Assembly (NCBI RefSeq): GCF_001403615.1
Contig: NZ_LN879457.1
Span: forward strand, 124,001 to 188,000
Direction: 5' to 3'
Length of the DNA: 64,000 nucleotides
Source of the DNA: Desnuesiella massiliensis
GTDB taxonomy: Bacteria > Bacillota > Clostridia > Clostridiales > Clostridiaceae
Part shown: positions 1 to 8,083 of the stretch, one piece after another
Numbering within the stretch: the stretch's first letter is position 1
Layout: each line of letters starts with the position of its first letter
Program-made: the position numbers and the translations under genes
The notes under the pieces: generated by a model
What the model was told of the DNA's origin: nothing
What the model saw: the letters and a program-made list of their open reading frames with translations, nothing else
Databases searched by the model: none

Positions 1-162
1 ATTATTGACATTGTTTACTTATGTAATGATTTTACAGGTGATATACGTGGACAAGAATCAGAGGTTTTAGAATTAAAATGGTTTGATTTTGATAAACTAC
101 CAGAAAGGTTAAGCCCACCAATAAAATCAGTATTAATAAAATTTTGTAATGAGAAATTATGA
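1..162 (+). CDS. Nudix hydrolase, C-terminal part (cut by window edge)
   Basis: Frame 1 is open from the first base to TGA at 160-162 and gives 53 residues. It contains LELKWFDFDKLPERLSPPIKS, which resembles the C-terminal strand and helix of Nudix (NTP/ADP-ribose pyrophosphatase-like) proteins, where a W-F/V pair and a P-x-x-L-x-P-P motif are usual. The Nudix box would lie upstream of the window, so catalysis cannot be judged. A fragment of repeat family B follows at about 200-232. The assignment rests on resemblance of the tail only. Confidence 0.55.
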   Translation: MIDIVYLCNDFTGDIRGQESEVLELKWFDFDKLPERLSPPIKSVLIKFCNEKL

Positions 163-199
163 AAATACATGATTAGAAAAGGAGGATAGAGTAAGTACA

Positions 200-232
200 A
201 TTAGTTCGGAATCTTCTTAATATCGAGAATTG
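200..232 (+). repeat. Remnant of intergenic repeat family B
   Basis: The stretch reads like the left edge of family B (AATTAGTTCG then AATCTTCTTA), as also seen at 6205-6225 and 22762-22790. The hairpin half is missing. It sits between the Nudix remnant and the peptidase gene. Confidence 0.4.
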
Positions 233-341
233 TCAACAAAGATATTAGCATATTATACACAGAAAATAGCAAAAAAAGAAAAGAGGTGAGCTTTAGTGGG
301 AGTTTGGTATTTATCATACACTCTCTCATTAAATACAATAT

Positions 342-1118
342 ATGTTAGTTGATGATAGTATAGCATTAAAATACTTAAGTGGTGAGAACATCGATAAGAT
401 CAGTAACCATTGGGTATTTCAAAATATTGAGAAAGGAAAGCATTTATTTGAAGTACCTGATGATGCAAAACGAGATGAAGTAAATAAAATTATGATTAGT
501 ATTAAAAAGATACTTTCGGACTTTATACCTCTAAATGAAGATATCTATTCAGCCCTGTATCCACATTGGAAGTCAATTATAGAAGATATGAATGTTCTGC
601 TTTTAGTGGGGTGCCCCGATCCATATGATGCTATGGTAAGAGAATATGGTGGGAAAGAATATGTTATATTTGACTTGATTCGTTTCTGTGATTACAGTGA
701 GCAGGGATTTAACATTGACATGTTAGTAAGACAATTAATTACCCATGAAACCGCACATCTATGCTTACATATGAAATATCCTATTCCAACTTCAGATGAT
801 TTTCTCGAACAATTAAAATATATTACTTTTGATGAAGGCTTTGCACATTTATTATCATTTAAGGATAATCTACAAGAGTTTGATTTTTCTACCATGATAA
901 AGGAACACTACAATCAATCTTTTATAAAATTGCAAGAAGCGATGAAGGAAAACGATTGGCAAAAGCAAAGGATTTTACTTAATGAATGTAATAGCGGTTC
1001 TTATTGGGACAAGTTTGCATCTATAAGTGGAAAACTCTTCTTGGTAAGTAATTTGGAGAAAATTGAAGAGATTTATAATGGTGGGATTGATAATTTTATT
1101 GCATACATGGGATTATAA
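342..1118 (+). CDS. Putative zinc-dependent peptidase (HETAH protein)
   Basis: 258 residues. HETAH at residues 135-139 fits the zincin HExxH signature, with two His zinc ligands and a catalytic Glu. DEGFAH at 164-169, about 25 residues later, offers an Asp/Glu third ligand as in gluzincin-like families. No signal peptide or membrane segment is visible, so it is probably cytoplasmic. The ATG at 342 follows an in-frame stop closely and has only a weak ribosome site, so the start is uncertain. I do not recognise the exact family; it resembles the uncharacterised DUF2268-like predicted Zn-proteases. It stands alone, with a long gap on each side. Peptidase activity is inferred from the motif only. 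Confidence 0.6.
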   Translation: MLVDDSIALKYLSGENIDKISNHWVFQNIEKGKHLFEVPDDAKRDEVNKIMISIKKILSDFIPLNEDIYSALYPHWKSIIEDMNVLLLVGCPDPYDAMVREYGGKEYVIFDLIRFCDYSEQGFNIDMLVRQLITHETAHLCLHMKYPIPTSDDFLEQLKYITFDEGFAHLLSFKDNLQEFDFSTMIKEHYNQSFIKLQEAMKENDWQKQRILLNECNSGSYWDKFASISGKLFLVSNLEKIEEIYNGGIDNFIAYMGL

Positions 1119-1148
1119 TTCCTACTATTTAGGTGGTATATATCTTTC

Positions 1149-1202
1149 TTAATATTATTTATGAATTATGAATTTTCAATATTTAGATAATGGCGAGATA
1201 AT
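1149..1202 (+). repeat. Repeat family D, copy 1 (upstream region repeat)
   Basis: An A/T-rich stretch of about 54 bp (TTAATATTATTTATGAATTA... to GGCGAGATAAT) is closely similar to 59241-59294. Both copies lie 30-45 bp before the ribosome site of an unrelated gene (a membrane-anchored protein here, a methyltransferase at 59320). It may be a shared promoter or leader segment. Confidence 0.45.
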
Positions 1203-1244
1203 ACATTTTGAATAGTTGTGATTAATGTAAGGGGGAGCAAAACT

Positions 1245-1778
1245 ATGAAGAAGATTATTATTATGCTTTTTCTATTATTAATAGTAGCCCTGGGTATTGG
1301 TGGAAGTAGCATAGAAGAAATAATGCGAATGCCCTCTGAGATGCCAAAAGATTTTAAGTTTATAATAGCTTATGGACATAATGCCAAAAACAAAATCGAT
1401 ACTTTTAAAAACGAGTATACTAAAGACCTTGTTACAGAGGGCTCAGCAACCTGTAAAATTACATTCACTGATGATGAAATAAAAAAGATATATAAGGAGA
1501 TGCAAAGGATAAATATTGTTAACTATCCAAGGGATTTTAGACCACCCTATAAGGACAATCCTGAACCTAGAACAACAGTTCGTGCAACACCTTATTCTAC
1601 ATACTACTTTAAAGTACAAGTTAGCGATAAGGTGAAAGAAATAAGCTGGATCGATAGAAATATGTCACAAGCAAGTACTGCCAAACAATTGCATGGCTTA
1701 ATTAGAACAATAATGGAAATTGTTGAGACAAAAGAGGAATATAAGAAGTTACCCGAGCCGAGAGGTGGGTATTTATAA
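1245..1778 (+). CDS. Membrane-anchored protein of unknown function (paralogue of 51787-52377)
   Basis: 177 residues from ATG 1245, preceded by GGGGGAG. An upstream in-frame start at 1218 lacks a ribosome site. Residues 1-22 form a hydrophobic signal anchor (KKIIIMLFLLLIVALGIGG), so the rest is probably outside the membrane. The protein aligns along its length with the product of 51787-52377. Shared features are a DTFKxxYTKDL block, a T-F-T/K-x-D/E-x-K motif, NYPxxF, and a C-terminal E-Y-x-x-L-P-x-x-x-G-Y-L ending. No known domain is recognised. The two copies define a small family of extracytoplasmic proteins in this genome. Confidence 0.7.
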   Translation: MKKIIIMLFLLLIVALGIGGSSIEEIMRMPSEMPKDFKFIIAYGHNAKNKIDTFKNEYTKDLVTEGSATCKITFTDDEIKKIYKEMQRINIVNYPRDFRPPYKDNPEPRTTVRATPYSTYYFKVQVSDKVKEISWIDRNMSQASTAKQLHGLIRTIMEIVETKEEYKKLPEPRGGYL

Positions 1779-1817
1779 GATTCAATACAATAGTTTTTTA
1801 TTTGATAAACTAAATTT

Positions 1818-1876
1818 GAAATATATAGTATAATTTTGGTATTAATTAAATCGCACTCGTTATATTACAGGAAGAA
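1818..1876 (+). repeat. Intergenic repeat family A, partial copy 1
   Basis: AGTATAATTTTGGTATTAAT followed by TAAATCGCACTCGTTATATT resembles the promoter half of family A, found more fully at 4653-4770 and 8084-8205. It contains a TATAAT box about 140 bp before the VOC gene at 1966. Confidence 0.45.
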
Positions 1877-1965
1877 AGTATTACTCATATTTTACCAGAT
1901 ATGCTATTATCATGTTTATTATGTAATAGTTTAATTAATCTTAAAATCAGGAGGGAGAATCTGAT

Positions 1966-2325
1966 ATGAAATTCGCTGATATTTGCATTATTACTAATAA
2001 TGTTTTGGATGTAGCAGAGTTCTACGAAACCGTCTTTAGTACAAAAGCTGAGGGAGACAATATTCATTCTTTTATTAACGCAGCAGGATTGGGTATTGCC
2101 ATCTATGACAAAAACGAAGCAGAAAAAGTTATGGGGTTTGATTTCTCAAATACTGGCACTGGCTTGATAACAATTAATTTTAATGTAGATGATATTGAGG
2201 CTGAATATGAACGGATTAAAGCACTCAACATTAACGGTACTACCGAGCCACATTTATGGCCTTGGGGAGCTAAGTCCTTTCGTTTTAAAGATATTGAAGG
2301 TAACATTATAGTTTTCCGCAGTTAG
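1966..2325 (+). CDS. VOC family protein (glyoxalase/bleomycin-resistance fold)
   Basis: 119 residues, the length of a single VOC domain (paired beta-alpha-beta-beta-beta units). The start MKFADICIITNNVLDVAEFY is the typical first strand and helix of a VOC protein. The C-terminal PWGAKSFRFKDIEGNIIVFRS matches the second half, with the metal-ligand Glu usually found in D-P-x-G-N. AGGAGGGAG precedes the ATG at good spacing. VOC proteins bind or transform small molecules, sometimes as antibiotic-binding or dioxygenase/isomerase enzymes; the substrate is unknown. It is the first of three VOC genes in a row, followed by an AraC-VOC fusion at 3767. Confidence 0.82.
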   Translation: MKFADICIITNNVLDVAEFYETVFSTKAEGDNIHSFINAAGLGIAIYDKNEAEKVMGFDFSNTGTGLITINFNVDDIEAEYERIKALNINGTTEPHLWPWGAKSFRFKDIEGNIIVFRS

Positions 2326-2353
2326 TTAAGAAATCCTAAGAGAGTGAGAATTT

Positions 2354-2728
2354 ATGTTAATACCACACTTGCATCTTAATGGACACTGTAGAGAGGCCTT
2401 ATCTTTCTATGAAAAGGCATTTTCTACAAAAATCGATTTAATTCAATATATTTCTGATACAGAACCAGAAAAGGGGGTTACTCATGCAGAAATACATATT
2501 CATGGGCAGCGAGTTATGCTTAATGATCGCGGCGGAAATAAAGACTTCTTAGTAGAATCAGCCATGCAAATGATTGTTGTTTTTGATAGTGTAAAGGAAT
2601 TAAAAGATACTTATCAACTTATGAAATAGGATAGTGTGACGATTGATCCAATGCAAGAGACATTTTACAGCCCTTGCGTAGTCGGCTTTCTTGATAAATT
2701 TGGAGTTAGATGGGGTTTTATGGTATAG
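2354..2728 (+). pseudogene. PhnB-like VOC protein interrupted by in-frame amber codon
   Basis: From ATG 2354 the frame encodes a PhnB-type VOC protein (LIPHLHLNGHCREALSFYEKAF, then THAEIHIHGQRVMLND) but meets TAG at 2627. The same frame continues to 2728 with sequence expected for the family end (VTIDPMQETFYSPCVVG, then DKFGVRWGFMV). The stop therefore replaces one sense codon in an otherwise intact 124-codon gene. A truncated 91-residue product would lack the final strands. A sequencing error cannot be excluded. The gene follows the VOC gene at 1966-2325 by 28 bp and may have shared its transcript. Confidence 0.8.
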
Positions 2729-2865
2729 GTTTATTTATCCATCATAAGCTTTATTTTTGCCTGTTACTATTGCATGTTTCCTATTTAATGTAAGAATTTC
2801 AGCATATAACCAAGAGAAAGTTTTAATATATACTTTCATGATATAAAAATAAAGGTGGAGTTTTT

Positions 2866-3309
2866 ATGAAAAATGTAAAATTGACAAATGTATGTCCAAT
2901 TTTAGTTTCAGAAGATATAGTAAAGACGGTAAGCTTCTATGTTGAAAAACTTGGATTTAAGTATGCAGAACATTATGATAAAATTGATAACTTTGCAACT
3001 CTATACAGGGATTCTATTGAACTGGTAGTTGTGCAAGCAAAGTTTGGAAAAGTAGAGTCAAATGCAAAGAGATATGGTGCTGGATATGATATTTACATAG
3101 ACCCAGATACTATTGAGGGTGTAGATGAGCTTTATCAGGAGTTTTTATCAAAAGGAGTTAGGGTGATAGAGGAGCCAAGAAAAACAGATTATGGTTCTTA
3201 TGAATTTGTTGTTGAAGATATTGATGGAAGATTAATAGGAATAGGGCTTATTTTTAATAACAAAGTCTACTTTGAAAATTCAAATTTTATAGAAAATAAA
3301 AGGGTATAA
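2866..3309 (+). CDS. VOC family protein (bleomycin-resistance-like)
   Basis: 147 residues. VCPILVSEDIVKTVSFYVEK is the first beta-alpha unit of a VOC domain with the common F-Y-x-x-x-L-G-F/K turn. The second half contains D-x-YQEFLSKGVRVIEEP and YEFVVEDIDGRLIGIG, typical of bleomycin-resistance and dioxygenase-like members. AGGTGGAG is a good ribosome site. The N terminus fits binding-protein members that sequester small molecules, but no substrate can be given. It has its own upstream region of 137 bp, so it is probably a separate transcription unit from the preceding VOC pair. Confidence 0.8.
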   Translation: MKNVKLTNVCPILVSEDIVKTVSFYVEKLGFKYAEHYDKIDNFATLYRDSIELVVVQAKFGKVESNAKRYGAGYDIYIDPDTIEGVDELYQEFLSKGVRVIEEPRKTDYGSYEFVVEDIDGRLIGIGLIFNNKVYFENSNFIENKRV

Positions 3310-3389
3310 AGTATGTCATCTTCTTAAATTGCCTAATTTAACTGGGAGTACATTATACTTTGAGTCGAAATTGCTTAGGAGTGATTAAT

Positions 3390-3659
3390 TTGAGTTTAAA
3401 TAGCTATAGAGACGAAGCGGGAGACTTTCTAAAAAAGATAGGTGCAGATAATTTAGGAATAGAGGAAAAAGTAAAATGGCTTAAAGAAGAGTTTAATATA
3501 TTAAAAGCATCAATAAATGAGCCGAGTAAATTAAATCACCAAGTATATGATATGTTATTCTTACTTTTTGAGATAGCATCTGAATCTAATATGGATATTG
3601 ATGAAGAATGGATCAATGGTCGGATACGTAAACAGAAAAAATATATTGAGAATCTTTAA
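3390..3659 (+). CDS. MazG-like family protein (putative nucleotide pyrophosphohydrolase relative)
   Basis: 89 residues from TTG 3390, preceded by TAGGAGTG. An upstream TTG at 3360 in the same frame has no ribosome site. The helical sequence with VYDMLFLLFEIASESNMDID and WINGRIRKQKKYIENL resembles small all-alpha MazG-like proteins, which act on non-canonical NTPs. The classical EExxE metal motif is only partly represented (GIEEKVKWLKEEF), so activity is uncertain. It sits between a VOC gene and an AraC-type regulator. Confidence 0.55.
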   Translation: MSLNSYRDEAGDFLKKIGADNLGIEEKVKWLKEEFNILKASINEPSKLNHQVYDMLFLLFEIASESNMDIDEEWINGRIRKQKKYIENL

Positions 3660-3766
3660 ATGATTTACAAAACACATTAGCAGTATATTCTGCTATGCAG
3701 AAGAATACATAAAATGCAATGAAAGAATAAAAGCATTTCTCTATAATATGTTCAGGGGGTGAAAAA

Positions 3767-4564
3767 ATGGATTGGCAAAAGGGTATGAATAGTGCAATTG
3801 ACTATATTGAGAGTAATTTAATGGGAACTGTTGATTTTAATGCTGCAGCGAGATTTGTTGGTTGCTCAACATGGGAATTTCAGCGTATATTTTCATTCTT
3901 AACACATGTGTCGCTAGGAGAGTATATTCGCAAAAGGAAGCTTACGCTTGCAGCGCAGGATATTCAAAGGAATGACTTAAAAATAATTGACATTGCGTTA
4001 AAATATGGTTATGAATCTCCAGCTGCTTTTTCCCGCGCTTTTAATAAGTTCTATGGAATAACACCTTCATCAGCACGTAATAGTGGTATTGACCTTAATG
4101 CTTATCCGAGAATTACCTTTGAATTTATTGAGAAAGAGAGGCTTGTAAAAATGAGCAAGTTTAGTGAAAGAGGTTATGTTGTAAGGGAGAATGGCCCCGT
4201 CTATTTTACAAAAGATATGGACAAAACTGTAAAGTGGTTTGAGGATGTCCTTGGCTGGTATGGGGATGTTGTTGCAAGGGATAGTGATGGCAATGGGGAA
4301 TATGGTTGTGTTTTCGACTATCCCAGCGAAGTGGCAGTAGCTCATTTAACACCATTTAGAGGGTTTCATTTATTCACGGGAGAGCCAGTGAAAGGGGTAG
4401 GCGGATTCCTAATGATTGAAGGGCTTGATGCATTGCATAAGCTAGTAAAAGACAATGGCTGGAATCAAATTTCAGACATTGTATCACGACCATGGGGAGC
4501 TAGAGAGTGTAGCATCACAACTATTGATGGCTGTATATTGCGCTTTTTTGAGTCAATTCGTTAA
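3767..4564 (+). CDS. AraC-family regulator fused to a VOC sensor domain
   Basis: 265 residues. Residues about 8-105 form two helix-turn-helix units of the AraC/XylS family (NAAARFVGCSTWEFQRIF, then IIDIALKYGYESPAAFSRAF). A linker and then a VOC-like domain from about 140 to the end follow (VYFTKDMDKTVKWFEDVLGW, then GFLMIEGLDALHKLV, GARECSITTIDG). AraC proteins with C-terminal effector domains usually carry a GyrI-like fold; here it is VOC. The fused domain presumably binds the inducing small molecule. Its position downstream of three VOC genes suggests it regulates them or shares their ligand, which is inference. GGGGGTG precedes the ATG. Confidence 0.8.
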   Translation: MDWQKGMNSAIDYIESNLMGTVDFNAAARFVGCSTWEFQRIFSFLTHVSLGEYIRKRKLTLAAQDIQRNDLKIIDIALKYGYESPAAFSRAFNKFYGITPSSARNSGIDLNAYPRITFEFIEKERLVKMSKFSERGYVVRENGPVYFTKDMDKTVKWFEDVLGWYGDVVARDSDGNGEYGCVFDYPSEVAVAHLTPFRGFHLFTGEPVKGVGGFLMIEGLDALHKLVKDNGWNQISDIVSRPWGARECSITTIDGCILRFFESIR

Positions 4565-4652
4565 GTTTCATTAATAATTAAAAGGTAAGGTTGAATTGCT
4601 TCACTGTCTTTCTAATTGACGTTACAACTGAAAAACAAATAATTTACTAAGG

Positions 4653-4770
4653 CACTGTATAATCCAAATCTGAATTATACGGTGTTCTTTAATTTATATG
4701 TTTTGTAACTATAGAATATATGGAAAATATGGTATAATTTTTATATTAGTTAAGTTGCTATAGTATTTAT
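4653..4770 (+). repeat. Intergenic repeat family A, copy 2 (terminator plus promoter)
   Basis: A hairpin CACTGTATAAT ... ATTATACGGTG followed by TTCTTT looks like a rho-independent terminator. About 60 bp later GGTATAATTTTTATATTAGT and TTAAGTTGCTATAGTA match 8150-8195. The module separates the AraC-VOC gene from the Nudix gene. Confidence 0.6.
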
Positions 4771-4847
4771 GGCGAATAAAAAATTTAATTAGTAAATGAT
4801 AGAGGTGTTAAACTATGGCTTTTAATTATACATTAGGTATTCAATAA

Positions 4848-5339
4848 TTGGATAAAGAAAAAGTAAATATGAATCATAGAGAAGCCGTAAGAGCAGTTAT
4901 TTTGAAAGATAACAACATTCTTATGGTACACAATAATAAAGGTGATTATAAATTTTCAGGTGGTGGAGCAAATAAAGAAGAAAACCATGAACAGACATTA
5001 AAGCGAGAGGTTGAAGAAGAAACAGGATACATAATAAATAATGTAAAGGATATGCTGGGAGTTTTTACTGAAAGAAAGTTAGATGATTTTGAGGAAAATT
5101 CTATTTTTGAGATGCTCTCTTATTATTATATATGTGAACTATCTAATAATAAAACCATTCAAAAATTAGATGATTATGAGAATGAATTAGATTTTAAACC
5201 TGTGTGGATTGCCATAGATGAAGCAATTCGTTTAAATGAAGAAGTCATTAAAAAGGATAATGCAAATAAAAATAGCTGGATATATAGGGAGACCAAGGTT
5301 TTAAAGGCAATAAAAGAAGATTGTATTAATTTAATATAG
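4848..5339 (+). CDS. Nudix hydrolase (possibly with a disrupted start)
   Basis: The Nudix box G-x5-E-x7-RE-V-EEE-T-G-Y lies at residues 39-61 with all metal-binding Glu residues present, so the fold can hydrolyse nucleoside diphosphate-linked substrates. The best ribosome site (GAGGTG) precedes ATG 4815, which reads MAFNYTLGIQ and then meets TAA at 4845-4847 directly in frame with this gene. Either the original start was cut off by a nonsense mutation and translation reinitiates at TTG 4848 or ATG 4869, or the short peptide is a leader. The catalytic domain is complete either way. The substrate is unknown. Confidence 0.72.
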   Translation: MDKEKVNMNHREAVRAVILKDNNILMVHNNKGDYKFSGGGANKEENHEQTLKREVEEETGYIINNVKDMLGVFTERKLDDFEENSIFEMLSYYYICELSNNKTIQKLDDYENELDFKPVWIAIDEAIRLNEEVIKKDNANKNSWIYRETKVLKAIKEDCINLI

Positions 5340-5464
5340 CCCTTGTCATGATTCGTTACCATTATTATGGGAGGGGAATTGATGATAATATATTATGCTG
5401 GTTACTGGAGTAGATTAAAAAGGATATAAAATATAGTAATGATATAAATTAAAGGAGTAATAGT

Positions 5465-5800
5465 ATGAAGGACAAGCTTTGTATTATACTAAGGAGAAGT
5501 TTATGGATTGGTACACTAATAACAATATTAAGTCCTTTTTTACCCATATATACAGTAAGAGAATTAGATCAATTTTTAAATTTAAAATTTGGATTTCCCT
5601 TTAGATTTGTGATACAACAATCTTCATTGACACCTTTTAAAGAAAATTTACCTATGAAGTTACATATTCAATCACCATATGAAAATCCAACAAAAATTAT
5701 CTTTGAAAACTTTTTTCTTTCATTAATAACAACGATAGGGTTGGTATTTTTTGTTTATGTTTGCATAAGTTTACTTCAATATGAGTTTAAAAATAGTTAA
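5465..5800 (+). CDS. Small membrane protein, two predicted transmembrane segments
   Basis: 111 residues. Hydrophobic segments at about 12-30 (LWIGTLITILSPFLPIY) and 82-104 (FFLSLITTIGLVFFVYVCISLL) flank a polar, probably extracytoplasmic loop containing FPFRFVIQQ. AAAGGAG precedes the ATG. No family is recognised. It is a monocistronic unit between a Nudix gene and a broken GNAT gene. Confidence 0.55.
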   Translation: MKDKLCIILRRSLWIGTLITILSPFLPIYTVRELDQFLNLKFGFPFRFVIQQSSLTPFKENLPMKLHIQSPYENPTKIIFENFFLSLITTIGLVFFVYVCISLLQYEFKNS

Positions 5801-5861
5801 TACACACTATTCTTAAATTGAGTCATAATAATTTGTGATGAATTAATATCAGTTACATAAA

Positions 5862-6202
5862 ATGGTTCATGTGTGTTTTGCCATATTTGAAAACAATATT
5901 AATAGAATAATTGGATGGTGTGGTCTGGATGGAAGAAATAATGAAAATATAATCCATATTTTTTACTTAATTGATAAAGATTTTAGAAGGTTAGGGTATG
6001 CAACAGAATGTGCAAAAAAGGTATTGGAGTATGGTTTTCTGAAGGTGGAAGTAGACAGAGTTGATGGAGGATGTGCTAAAGAGAATATTGGATCTCAAAA
6101 AATACTTGAAAAAATAGGGATGAAAAAATTGAAAATAATAAGGAAGACTCGCTTCACTATTATATAACTTCTAGAGACTACACAGATATATATTGTAGAT
6201 AA
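5862..6202 (+). pseudogene. GNAT acetyltransferase, truncated and frameshifted
   Basis: The open part carries a RimJ/RimL-type GNAT core (IIGWCGLDGR, then FYLIDKDFRRLGYATECAKKVLEYGF, which includes the acetyl-CoA-binding R/Q-x-x-G-x-A/G region). The N-terminal third of the family is missing. Near 6125-6131 the frame changes: from 6131 a different frame reads ENNKEDSLHYYITSRDYTD to TAA at 6202, the usual GNAT C-terminus. The gene thus has an N-terminal deletion and one frameshift and is probably inactive. Confidence 0.72.
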
Positions 6203-6267
6203 TTAATTCGCAATCTTCTTAAGTTGTGTGGCAGTCGTAATTTATTATTCATTAAGGGGGAGAGTTA

Positions 6268-6690
6268 ATGAAACATATCTTGAATTTATCTCCATCAGAA
6301 GAGGATATATTGAAAATTCGTAGAAAACTACAGGATTATAATTCTCATTTTTTTGAAATAAAAGATGAGCCTAATTTTACTATTTCAGAAATAGACGAAT
6401 ATAATGAGTTAATAGGCGGAATTGTATGTACTATTGCTGGACAATGGTTAGAAATTGATTTTCTATGGGTTAAAGATGATCAACGTAGAAAAGGTCTAGG
6501 TAAGAAATTATTATTTGAAGCAGAAAAAATAGGCATAAAAAATAAGTGTACAAAAGCATTTTTAACTACTATGAATTTTCAAGCTAAGCCTTTTTATTTA
6601 AAGCATGGCTACGAAATAGTATATATACAAAAATGCTATCCATTAATAAATGAAAAGTATTTCATGGAAAAGACATTAAATGAAATATGA
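6268..6690 (+). CDS. GNAT family N-acetyltransferase
   Basis: 140 residues, a single GNAT domain. The acetyl-CoA pyrophosphate loop is RRKGLGKKLLFEAE (Q/R-x-x-G-x-G/A), preceded by strand 4 LEIDFLWVKDDQ and followed by FLTTMNFQAKPFYLKHGYE, the conserved F-Y-x-x-x-G-Y/F segment. AAGGGGGAG precedes the ATG. A substrate cannot be inferred. It is an independent unit flanked by family B fragments. Confidence 0.85.
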   Translation: MKHILNLSPSEEDILKIRRKLQDYNSHFFEIKDEPNFTISEIDEYNELIGGIVCTIAGQWLEIDFLWVKDDQRRKGLGKKLLFEAEKIGIKNKCTKAFLTTMNFQAKPFYLKHGYEIVYIQKCYPLINEKYFMEKTLNEI

Positions 6691-6748
6691 ACTATGTAAA
6701 GTAAAACTGACGTTATCTGATTTCATAATGTCCTTAGATTATAAAATA

Positions 6749-6802
6749 GTAATTAATATTTTTCTTATTAAGCGGCATAAATTCATTTTAAGCCGCTTTT
6801 AA
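6749..6802 (+). repeat. Intergenic repeat family B, copy 2 (hairpin terminator)
   Basis: AAGCGGCATAAA with its inverted partner TTTAAGCCGCTTTT forms a terminator-like hairpin directly preceded by TTTTTCTTATT, as in other family B copies. It sits between two GNAT genes and lacks the 3' promoter half. Confidence 0.6.
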
Positions 6803-6839
6803 ATTTTATGTCGCCATAATTAATTCAATGAGGTGTGAA

Positions 6840-7268
6840 GTGGAAATTAAATTATTTGAGAAAAAATACAGGGACGATATGATATTTATGATTTTGGAAG
6901 CAAAAAATGCATTAGGTAGAATACCACACTTAAACGAAGACTTGCTTGACATTGATGCTAATTATATTTCAACTGGGAATATGTTTTGGATAGCAATTTA
7001 TAATAATGATAGGGTGATAGGTTGTATAGGAACTAAAATTGTTTTAAAAAATGATATGTGGTTAAAAAGGCTCTATGTTAAATCTACAATGAAAAGGCAA
7101 GGAATAGGTAAGGAACTTTATAAAAAGGCGGAGGAATTCGCTATATGGAAATGCATTGATACCATATATAAGAAATTTTCATCTGATTATGTTGAAGCAC
7201 AAAAATTTTATCCATTAATTGCGTTTGTAGAAATCGTACCTTATGAAATGGTAAAGAGTTTAAAATGA
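6840..7268 (+). CDS. GNAT family N-acetyltransferase
   Basis: 142 residues from GTG 6840, which has AGGTG just upstream; an ATG at 6828 in the same frame overlaps that site. The core WLKRLYVKSTMKRQGIGKELYKKAEEFA holds strand 4 and the Q-x-x-G-x-G acetyl-CoA loop. The C-terminus is short, and the usual F-Y-x-x-x-G-F appears as F-Y-P-L-I-A-F, so the last strands may be altered. It may be functional or recently degraded. It follows a family B hairpin. Confidence 0.75.
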   Translation: MEIKLFEKKYRDDMIFMILEAKNALGRIPHLNEDLLDIDANYISTGNMFWIAIYNNDRVIGCIGTKIVLKNDMWLKRLYVKSTMKRQGIGKELYKKAEEFAIWKCIDTIYKKFSSDYVEAQKFYPLIAFVEIVPYEMVKSLK

Positions 7269-7340
7269 ACTTTTTCCATATTGAAGGAAAAGGAGTAGAG
7301 AGTATACAAATTGACCCTGTAAAAGTACCTATTATACTTA

Positions 7341-7402
7341 TTTACAAAACTTAACATATGTGATATATTTATAACATAAAGTGATAATTATATCACATAT
7401 GT
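7341..7402 (+). promoter_or_regulatory. Promoter with overlapping 14-bp inverted-repeat operator
   Basis: TTTACA at 7341-7346, 17 bp, then TATATT at 7364-7369 is a near-consensus sigma-A promoter. ACATATGTGATATA at 7354-7367 and its exact inverse TATATCACATATGT at 7389-7402 bracket the start point and overlap the -10 box. The second arm touches the ribosome site of the DUF3796 gene. The XRE regulator encoded second in this operon is the obvious candidate to bind it. Confidence 0.75.
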
Positions 7403-7415
7403 AGGAGGGATAGTG

Positions 7416-7793
7416 ATGATGAAAAATAAATTGGGATATTTAGGTTTCTTGGGGGTTATCGGCTTTTTAGGGCTATGGATGCGTAGTTTTTTCTTTAGTA
7501 TATTTTTAATATTTTTCTTTTTCTTTACCTATGCAAAAGTAATTCCAGATGAATTATTTAAGGAAAATGTTAAAAAATCAGCACTGAATGCTTTCATAGT
7601 AAACATGATAATTAATGCTGTTATTGTGATAGTATGTTCTAGCATCACTAACTTTTATCAATTATCTACGATAAACAGTAGCATGGTGCTTTATGGCTTC
7701 GCTGCCTTTGTTTTAAACTTTGTAATTAGTATGTTAATATTTGTTTTGACCCTAATGATTTATGGTCATAAAGAAAAGGGTGTATTGGAATAG
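7416..7793 (+). CDS. DUF3796 membrane protein
   Basis: About 125 residues with three to four hydrophobic segments. The N-terminal KNKLGYLGFLGVIGFLG and the middle FFTYAKVIPDELFKENVKKSA match DUF3796, a small clostridial membrane family usually encoded next to an XRE repressor. Starts GTG 7413, ATG 7416 and ATG 7419 are all possible; GGAGGG at 7404-7409 favours 7416 or 7419. It is separated from the XRE gene by 2 bp. The role is unknown. Confidence 0.75.
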   Translation: MMKNKLGYLGFLGVIGFLGLWMRSFFFSIFLIFFFFFTYAKVIPDELFKENVKKSALNAFIVNMIINAVIVIVCSSITNFYQLSTINSSMVLYGFAAFVLNFVISMLIFVLTLMIYGHKEKGVLE

Positions 7794-7795
7794 AT

Positions 7796-7996
7796 ATGGA
7801 ATTAAAAACAAAAATCAAAGAATATCGTGCAAAATTTAATATAAAACAAGAAGAATTGGCAGGCTTTGTAGGAGTAAGGCGTGAAACTATTGGAAAATTA
7901 GAGAATGGTAAATATAATCCATCTTTAAAGTTAGCAATGGATATAGCAAAGGTATTTCATACAACAGTTGAGGAGTTATTTGAATTTCACGATTAA
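7796..7996 (+). CDS. XRE-family transcriptional regulator
   Basis: 66 residues, almost only a helix-turn-helix: KIKEYRAKFNIKQEELAGFVGVR then RETIGKLENGKYNPSLKLAMDIAKVF, the HTH_3/Cro-C1 pattern. The size and F-x-x-T-V-E-E-L-F ending match the YozG/immunity-type family partnered with DUF3796 proteins. It is translationally close to the membrane gene (2 bp) and probably represses the operon through the palindrome at 7354-7402. Confidence 0.85.
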   Translation: MELKTKIKEYRAKFNIKQEELAGFVGVRRETIGKLENGKYNPSLKLAMDIAKVFHTTVEELFEFHD

Positions 7997-8083
7997 CTAC
8001 AAGTTATGAGCATTATTCCTAAAAGGGTATGCCTTATCTCAACTCATCTACTAGACACTGCGAAAACTAAATAATTCCTTTAA

